A stretch of DNA of 64,000 bases from Bemisia tabaci (taxonomy: Eukaryota > Arthropoda > Insecta > Hemiptera > Aleyrodidae): NCBI RefSeq assembly GCF_918797505.1, contig NC_092797.1:1550001-1614000 (forward strand), given 5' to 3'. Positions 56,001 through 64,000 of this stretch are shown piece by piece (position 1 is the stretch's first letter; every line of letters starts with the position of its first letter). The notes beneath the pieces are model-generated. The model was not told where the DNA came from, made no database searches, and saw only the letters and a program-made list of their open reading frames with translations. Position numbers and translations under genes: made by a program.

Positions 56001-59000
56001 GCACAGCAGTATTGCTTTATCAATCAGTGTCAATAACCTGCCCCCAAGGAGGAATGAATAGATTGGAAAAATTTGCTCTAATTTCAAATTGATCAAACTT
56101 TAAGGTCCATTATAAAGGGCCATTTTTAGTGTTTGTTCCTGGGAATCATGTTTCATGTTTTCTTTCATACCACAGTAGAACCTCAATTATCTGGCCTTTC
56201 ATTAGCTAGACATTTCTACATTCGACCCAATTTTCCTGGTTTTTGTTAAAAGCATAAATTAAAATTTATGACATATTCTTATTTCACCAGCTCGTTAATC
56301 CATGTAGGCATACAATTTGAGGTTCAGAGAAGCACAAATGTTGGAATGGTGCCGAGAGCATAGTCTATTTTGATGAATTTTGAAGGAAAGCAGGGCTCAA
56401 ATCCGATTGGGAATGACAGAGACCGCTGCCAAATTGATTATCTGGATTTTTGTTGCCTGGCATAAACATCTGCTACACTAATTGTAGATCAAACTCCCCC
56501 TGTGCTTTATTGTTAAACTAACAAAATAAGATATAGGGTAGCGAGAAAAAGAGGAAAAATCAATAGTATACTACTGACATGCTGATCATTAATGAGTGTG
56601 ACTCATGAAATGCTATTGAGAGATACTTTGAACATAACAAGCTTGAAAATTAAAAATAGAAAAGAAAAGAAAATGATGCAGAGGAGCCACATTATGCAGA
56701 CATGAAGAAATGAGAGCAGAAAAAACTAAAAATAATCATCATGCGCAAAAAATAAGAGATTAAAATAAACGAATTCAAAGGGAAGAATCACTGTTCTGAC
56801 TAAAAAAGAGGAAGAAACTCCTAAAAAATAGCCAAGACGGAGATTTCATGCAATTTTAAAACATAAATTCCAGTGGTGCCAAGTGAGAATTGCCTCCTAC
56901 AGATGATAACTTTTGTGCGGAACTAATGAAACAAGTTACATGCAGTTGTTAAGCTCATGAAAATTGATCTTCAGTCATTCATTTTTTTGTTACTTTTACA
57001 TATATTTTAAGAGAGAGGGAGTGTTCAATTGTGATTAGTCTGGCTTTTAAAAGTTAGAAGGTTTGTTGATAATTTTGGTGGGGCCATTTAAGAGGATAGC
57101 ATGATATTTTTTTTTTTTTTTTTTCCAAAACAGTATTCACAGGATGCACCTTTTCCTGTAAGCGTAAGAAATTTTCACCTTGAAAACGGGATTCCTTTAA
57201 TAAGACCGTCCATCCTACTGCCTTGATAAATTTCATGGTTCCTTGCATTCGTAGCAGAGGAGTTCTTATTCAGACTCCAAAAGAAGCATTTGCTCAATCA
57301 AAGTTGGAAAGCTATGCAATCTGCTGTGATTCATTACGACACACACAATGGAGCTAAAAGGGAAGAAAAAGAATAGGAGCAAAAAAAAGGAGACAGAAAA
57401 TAAAAATGGAACTTAAACAAAAACTTGAGAAAATTGGACATATTTTTTTTTTTTTGCAGACCACAGAATAAAAGCAATACCTATGTACTTAGCACCCGAA
57501 AGTTGAGGTTCTATTTTGTTCTTATCTGTTCTTCTCTACTTCTTGGTACAGAGTCTTTGATGACGAGATAAACTCTTGAAAACTCGACAAAATTGTTCTT
57601 CTCGTAAAAATAATGATACTGTGCCTGAATAAAATACTTTGTACTAGAATGATTAGGACCAAACTGGGGGGGGGAGGGGGGGGGCAACTGAACTAGTCTG
57701 GTCTTGCTTTTAGTTTGTTAAAGTTAGAGAACTCAATTGATTTAGATATCCTCCTCTCTTCACAAACATCTAATGAGGTAGGTATTCGATTGGCTAGGAA
57801 TCTTTATTCTGCGGCCAACTGGTACATGATGACAAAAGAAGAAACGGAAGAAGAATCTTTTAACCCTTTTTTAAACATTTAATACTTACTGGTCAATTAC
57901 AAGAGGAGACAATGCCAACTCTGTTTACAAATCATTCAGCTTGAGAAATCAGAAAAAAATAATCAAACAAACGTCCACTTTCTTTTTGGCATCATGATGG
58001 GCCATTTGTCAAAGTATGAATAGTTGCACTGCACTGCATTGTTTATTCTCAAAATTTTAAGTAGAAAATATATCTTTCTGTAGAGAGTTCAAAAATCAAC
58101 TCTTAGGCAAGATGAGCAGGTTTATAAAAAAACATTAGCTTCAATACGCGCAGCATTACAGTTGTTCAAAGGATAAATGTCGAGAACATTAATTAATCAA
58201 AAAGAGATTCGGACATTTTTTCTACAAATATTATAGACTTTCTGTTGGTAAACACTTGGTAGTGCTGGATATGGATTGTTTTTTTTTTTTTGAGAGTCTC
58301 TCTTCAGATATTGAGGATAAAATACTTGAAAGTATAGACATCACTGACGCTGGAATTCCCAAACTATGTATCTCGATTGCAGAGTTTCAAAATCTCCCCT
58401 CATATTTCAATTATTTTATAAGGAACAAATCAACATCATTCCTTGAAATTTTCACACGATACTCTTCACACAGAGCAGGAAAATCAAGGAAGTTTTTAAG
58501 TGACAAAGTTGAATGGATTTCCTCAGAAAATAGAAACAATGCTAGAAAGTCTGCAATGTTGCAAACCGAGATACATGGTTAGGAATTTCACTGTGAATTT
58601 GTAGTTTGTAGCACTACTTCATGCCATTTGGGGGTATTAATGCTAAAAGGAACTATGTGCATAGGGTTTGCTTGTAACATAGTTCCTTTTAGCATAAATA
58701 TGTCCATTTATCAAACGATGCAACTTCTATCTACTGCACATTTTCCTTCATTTTTAGATACTAATACCTTAAAACTCATACAATTTACATGATAATTTAT
58801 TTTTGAGACAATTGATCTCTAGCAGATTTGATCTTTGGAGGATAAACGGAGCGGAACTCAAAATCAGTCATGAATCTACACGAGTTACGGATACATAAAA
58901 AAAGCGCCTGCTTACTTGTGTTACCTGCGCTGATTTCTGAACTTTTATTTCAACGTAAAACTTTGAAAAGTGAAAATGCAATTCAAGAATTTTAATTACA

Positions 59001-62000
59001 CTTTGACTGCAGGCAAATGGAAAAGAAAGCTTGAAAGCAAAATAATAAGAAAGCCAGAAACTGAACAAAAGTACTATGTTCACGAGAAGCAACACACATG
59101 AGCTGCAAAATTCGAACCTGAATTCAACTCTCGAACAAGCGAGGACATTGCATTAGTTACTGAATCTGCTGCAACAAGCAAATCATTGCGCAAGCTCCGC
59201 CCATCTGGTGCATGACTATCGGCTGACTGGCCTCCGCCAGTCCCACCACCACTTAAACTAGCCAATGAAGATGAAGAAGCACCTAGCAGAAAATATTCAA
59301 TGTTCTACACCAATTTTCTACTTTATGAAAAGTCTTACAAAGCGTACCTTTCAAAGGAACAAAAGCCATATTCAATCTACAATGTTGGTCAGTGATGCGA
59401 TTGCAATAATAATTGTACAGCTTACTTGCTACTCAACTTGGAAAGCGAACAGGGTTTACGCGTGATATGAATGATACACGCGCACTAGGAATGTAAAGGA
59501 GCGTGAATCTGATAGTTTATAGCCCTTCTAGAATTCCATGATTTATAAAGACGATCTGATTTGAAGGTGTCCTTTTCAAGGTTAAATTCTATTGCCAAAA
59601 GTACTCTGCCTTCCCCAGGTGCTTGCGCCTAAGAATGCGCCTTAAAGTAGAGGGGGCCAGACCAATAGGGCGCCTAAAAAAGTTGACGCACCCCATAGAT
59701 TTGTTCAAACTTGGAATCGCAAAGCAATTTCATGCACCATGATGTGCATGCAAAAACTTAATTGAGCTCCTAAGAAATTGTAGATGGATCCTAAAAATTG
59801 GACTTTTCAGCAAAGGTGGTTCTTAAAATTTTATCAGGAAGGCAAGGCACTGATTGCAAAACAAGTTTAGTAGGACGTGATTTCGATGAAAATTAGTTAA
59901 AATATTGATGGCTGATTCTCCTTGTAAAAATTATTTCCACAATTTAAAAGGGGTTACGAGAGAAGTAGTGAATTGAAAGTTACTTGACCGATTTAATACA
60001 TGTTTTCTCTAAAAATAAAACTACTTGAAAAACTTGAAACCAAATCAATGAGCACCTGGAACCATACAGAAAGTTCTATGAGATAAACTATTGCAGTAGA
60101 CGTTTTAACCTACATTTGATAAGTACGCATTTCAAGAGGCAATTTTAATTTCTGATAGCTGATGCAAAAGCTATTCATAAGCAGTTGTTCATTTCCTTTT
60201 CAATCTTCCTAATAGAAATGCAATGAAATTTGAGTCTCGAATAAATATATTATATTTTCTTTCATAGTCACTAAAGTATATCTACCTAATGATTGTAAAA
60301 ATCTGTGACAGTTAAAGAGAAGCCACTCCTGAGGTTTAGAGATCACTAATTCAGGCTATTTCAGAGATGATAACCTATAATTACAGGCTTCATAACCAGT
60401 AAGATTTTTTTTGCACATATTTTAAAAAAAGAATGATCTCTTAGAATCTCTCTGAAAGATCTCTTAGAAGTAACTAATGCTTGAATCATTCTATTCGATT
60501 AAGAAAATTAATGGAGCCACTTACAGCTCAACAAAATGCAAATCAACAGAATTAAAACGTTCACTGTCAAGCCGGTCATAACGACGTTTTCTTTGTTAGT
60601 CACGCCAGGCCAAAATAATTACAGTGACCTACGTTTCACTGTGCATTGAAGGTGCTGATTGCGGATTATTCAACCAGTACTGGCATAGCAATTAATACTG
60701 CCGTTTGAAAGAATCTAATTTTCCTGTTCTCTAGTTTTTTGGCCCAGCAGGAATGCTTGTGATAAAATATGCTGGCAGGAAGTGTCTTGATCTATTTGTT
60801 GACAGCAAGCCACATAGACATGATTTAATGATAAAATGTTTTATCTTTTAATTAATTTTATTTTCTTTCAAAAAACTGAATGAAATGTGTAAAGCAGAAA
60901 ATTTCAGCCTAACTATTGCGATTAGCTGTTTTGAACGGTACGCAGAAAAATAAAAAAATGAAAATTATTTACTGATAGAAACCGACTCAGTCTTAAGAAC
61001 ATGTCTTAGGGCTGCTTCCATTTTTTTTTCAGGACATCTGAAGAGCATAACTTAATTTCAGCCCAGATAGGATCCAATTTTTATTCTGAGAAAACATCAG
61101 AAAGATTTCTCGTCAGAAAGAGCTGTTCGATAATTACTTCTTGATGGATGATTATTTGATCATCTTCGATGATCATATCTTCATTGTAATGAATTCAGTT
61201 TGTAACTTAAGAGGAAACAGGATCATGCGAAAAAATTTCTGGCTGTTACCTATGGTGGATGAGGTATACACGGAGCGCATATCATTCGTTAAAGAATCCA
61301 TGGCCGTACTGTTAGGCATTAGAACCGGAGTCGGAGGAGCAGACCTAGAGGGAGGCGGAGATTTCGTAGCTCTTGGAGAGGAGTTGGGAGTTGCCCTGGA
61401 TGAAGGCTGCTGACTCTGCAGAAGAGAAATAACAGTTAGAAATAGTACGAGGCAATTAAGTTCTTGGAATTCACTTGAAACTTGAATTTTTGTTATTATA
61501 AAGGAAGCACAGAGAACACTATCCGTCCAATACATGGTGTTATAGATAGTAAGTTGCATGTATAACTCAAAAGTTTCTCATATTTGAGACTTGAGAGTTG
61601 AACTCTCCGGTCTTGGATTAACCTAAAGGAATTCAATTAAAATATTTTCGCTGAACTCTTAAGAGTTGATTTAGTACCTAAAAGTTCAATTTCTAAAGCT
61701 CAAATTTGAAGAATTTTGGGGCTACAAAAAGGAGATCCATAGTCTGGTTTTGGAAAGTGTGTAAGAAATGAGAGTACCGTACCTGTACTTTTCCATTTTT
61801 CATTTGATCAAATTTTAGTCGAGATAATGACTATCAAAGTCGCCAAAAATTCAACCCTATTACAAGCAGAAAAATATTATGCCGACAGATTTTGTGATGT
61901 CACAAGAAAAATTGGCTGCTGTTTATCCTTTGACCCGTGTTTGTTTGTTTACTTTTTGTAATGAGTACACTTGTTGATCGCAATGAGAGGTTATGTATCT

Positions 62001-62745
62001 AAAACAAGGCTAACCATGCTGGCAATTTTGTACCCGTTCGAGGGTTAGAAATGAATATTCTTGCCATTTTTTTGTATACAAAATTGTTTGTTCATGATAG
62101 GAACTGTACAGAGACTTTGTGACCTTAAAATCGTGGTGGTTGGAACTATGGAGCGTTGCCTTATATGACATCAAAAGCTCCAGGCCAATGAGAAATGTTT
62201 TTTTTTACATCTACACCTTCAACCTTCTAGATTTTAGTCAAAAAAGATGTTTTGAGCTGTTATTAGCTTAGAGACGTATTTCCAGCTAAAATTCAATTGA
62301 GCAATACTTAATAAAAAAAAGAAAAAATTTCAAGGTAATTTCTGAATCATGCAATAGCCGTATTGGAAAAGATAATCACATTGGAGTTTTATGGCTAAAA
62401 ATTGACTTTTTTTAAAGGATACCTGAGATAACATAGCGATCTCAGCCATCCAAAATTAGAATTAAATTTGACAAATTTGTCCTGTACCTTTAGGAGTTTC
62501 ATGAGACTTTCGAGTTGAATCATGAGATGCCGCCTAGAGTCTTGCAGAGCAGCAAGGTGGCGTTCTAAATCATCCTTGCGTTGCCGTAATTCTTTGAGTT
62601 CACTCACTAGTTCAGGGTCCCCATCAAGACAATTCGCACCTTCTAACTCTTGCTGCCGTCTGTAACAATTCCAAATATTTCAAAGATAAAATCGTATGAT
62701 TTCGGTAGTTTGATTTAGATGAGAGATAAAAAAAGTTTCCAAATA

Positions 62746-62783
<38 letters not shown>

Positions 62784-63611
62784 GAAAATCCAGCATGTAT
62801 TAAAATACTTGAGCAAAATATATAAATGATGTTAATATTTTGCAGTATGACACAACTAACACCACGGGTGCAGAATCCTCCAAGCTTCCACATTTTTATG
62901 CGCCTGCTACCGGCTCTTCACATTTTCTTCATCAGCTTCTCAGCAAATGTATCACCAATTTCAAAAATGATGACCTTCAGCTGCCATTTCCCTTTGACTT
63001 TTGGCCCTTGAAAATTTCTCTTTTCCCACATTTTTGGAGGCTTCTCCACTTATTCACGCGCCCAGGCAAGCATGTGATTGAGCATTTTCTGCACCCCTAT
63101 GCGCTGATTCTTGAAATTTTGTGTTTTTCAGGCGGACATAGATGACATGGATGTAATGGCGAAGTGTAATTGGTCAGCTACATCTTATCGCTTCTTTGTT
63201 GTGCCTATGTCAGGTAGATTTAAAGACAAGCTAAGGGCACCTCATGAGTTCCCAATAGTATGTCATCAATTCTATCGCAGAATTTCAATAATCGCCCTGC
63301 GACTAACACTTAGGGATGGATATGAAAGTTTACACTGTAGATTTAGTGCTGCTAACGTATGAAACCTTCTAATTTAGAACGTGTATTGAGTTGAATTTGT
63401 TGATAGAGCTGACTATAATAATATTTGCGGATTGAAACTGAAGCACTATTTACCAGGAAAAAAGAAAGAGCGATCTATGGTAAGATAAAACTAACCTCAA
63501 TCTGGCAATTTCCCTCATGATTTCTCTATTTTTGGCTTCTAGTTGTTGAATTAATTCTCTCTGAGCTCTGGATGCGTCAAAACTGAGGGATCCTTCGGAT
63601 GGAGTCCTTCC
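51346..63611 (-). CDS. Dyb: Dystrobrevin, C-terminal part (eight exons, 5' part beyond the right edge)
   Basis: Dystrobrevin is a cytoplasmic member of the dystrophin-glycoprotein complex that binds dystrophin by paired coiled coils and recruits syntrophins. Exons read on the minus strand: 63611-63496, 62659-62488, 61415-61250, 59282-59118, 55029-54976, 53930-53821, 52835-52797, and a proposed last exon 51435-51346 ending in TAA. All phases agree, giving about 303 aa. The first two exons form a heptad-rich coiled coil ([53 protein letters not shown]), the dystrobrevin signature. Exon 3 is Ser/Pro-rich. Exon 4 has the family block [20 protein letters not shown]. The next exons are acidic and short. 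The EF-hand and ZZ domains and the first coiled coil are outside the window. The last exon (ending [10 protein letters not shown]) is supported only by phase, an acceptor and an overlapping AATAAA, so confidence there is about 0.45; the exons between 54976 and 52797 could be alternatively spliced. Confidence 0.85.
51538..52170. mobile_element. Fold-back element, about 633 bp, in the last dystrobrevin intron
   Basis: Left GTTGCAAACTTTTGCTAGAG with CAAAAAT and right inverted TTGCTCTAGCAAAAGTTTGC frame two arms of about 240 bp; further pairs are ACACAGGTGAACATTTC with GAAATGTTCACCTGTGT and AGAGGA with TCCTCT. The loop region is about 160 bp. The frame at 51557-51787 is an arm artefact. Confidence 0.85.
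55539..56010. mobile_element. MITE of the 'AAGGAAGAACGCCGTATGAAC' family (copy 4), disrupted
   Basis: A left end GCTGCTAAGGAAGAACGCCG lies at 55541, but the family body resumes at about 55770 (AACGCCGTATGAACATTCGA) and ends at 56010 (ACGGCGTTCTTCCTTAGCAC). About 190 bp of unrelated sequence sits between the two, so this is a MITE with an insertion or two copies in tandem. It lies in a dystrobrevin intron. Confidence 0.7.
58639..58694. repeat. Hairpin repeat in a dystrobrevin intron
   Basis: TGCTAAAAGGAACTATGT and ACATAGTTCCTTTTAGCA are perfect 18-bp inverted copies, with outer parts related to GGACATATTT. It is a diverged member of the 9284-9407 MITE family. Confidence 0.7.
62750..62780. repeat. 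Poly(A) tract in a dystrobrevin intron
   Basis: About 31 consecutive A residues on the plus strand, which is poly(U) in the dystrobrevin pre-mRNA. It lies about 90 bp upstream of the acceptor at 62660 in transcript orientation. Confidence 0.7.
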
Positions 63612-64000
63612 CTGTGAAATTTATCAAAATAATTAAAAATTAGATCCAATTAAAAAACTGTTAATTTCAATATGAGTTACTCAAGACTCACAAGAAACCC
63701 ATATTCCACTCATTATTTTGAAACGAATGTTCAGCCTTAAAAGAGACAATAATGACATGTTTCCTGAGAATGACAGAGCAACAGAAATTTGGCATAAGAG
63801 ATCTCTGCTAAAAAAATACTGAGACTAACACATCCTGAGATGCAATGAGTCAGTGGAGCCCATTTTTTTAAAATTTATTTTCTGAAAGTACAGAGTGGAC
63901 TGAGCTTCTAGGAATTTTCAGATTTTTCTCTCTTAGATGCATCTCCTGAAAATTGGAATACAAGCAATTTAAAATATGTTTGATCAAAAGACCTCAATAT
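63612..64000 (-). other. Dystrobrevin intron sequence at the right edge
   Basis: No exon was recognised here on the minus strand. The preceding coding exon of dystrobrevin must lie beyond the window, since the exon at 63611 opens in phase 0 directly after a CAG acceptor. Confidence 0.5.

Noticed and set aside
58256..58582. 108-aa ORF in a dystrobrevin intron
   Set aside because: Opposite strand to the gene, begins in a T-rich run, no domain recognised; length is compatible with chance.

Overview
The window reads as a stretch of an AT-rich animal nuclear genome, almost certainly an arthropod and most likely a hemipteran insect (whitefly-like; the species is an inference, not shown by the sequence). 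Genes are split by GT-AG introns, intergenic space is large, and introns and spacers are packed with short inverted-repeat DNA transposons, homopolymer tracts and fold-back elements. There are no operons, Shine-Dalgarno sites or CRISPR arrays.

Three protein-coding genes could be reconstructed exon by exon with consistent splice phases. (1) Wdr24, plus strand, 7917-17926, ten exons, 768 aa: a WD40-repeat and C-terminal zinc/RING-type subunit of the GATOR2 complex that relays amino-acid sufficiency to TORC1. (2) Rala, minus strand, 35863-27769, five coding exons, 201 aa: the Ral small GTPase with an intact P-loop, switch regions and a C-terminal CIIL prenylation box. (3) The 3' part of a dystrobrevin gene (Dyb), minus strand, from beyond the right edge to about 51346: eight in-phase exons carrying the coiled-coil region that binds dystrophin, followed by a Ser/Pro-rich tail. 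The EF-hand and ZZ part lies outside the window. A possible CpG-containing promoter with CRE and NRF1-like sites at 1590-1760 may serve a gene that runs leftward out of the window.

Layout: 1-7700 is repeat-rich intergenic DNA with two well-bounded non-autonomous hAT elements (5213-6099 and 6376-7189) and several MITEs. 7.9-17.9 kb is Wdr24, most of whose introns hold an identifiable short transposon. 18-27.7 kb is intergenic, with fold-back elements at 20.0 and 22.8 kb. 27.7-35.9 kb is Rala, whose introns contain a 1.66-kb TIR transposon with an ORF and GC-rich fold-backs. 36-51 kb is gene-poor and contains long hairpin elements at 37.1, 37.8, 40.1 and 41.1 kb and a 968-bp hAT with a perfect 8-bp target duplication at 47.1-48.1 kb. 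51.3-64 kb is dystrobrevin, with another 630-bp fold-back in its last intron.

The three genes do not form a pathway together. No new multi-gene system was found. The most distinctive feature is the density and nesting of fold-back and TIR elements, several of which give exact target-site duplications that fix their ends.
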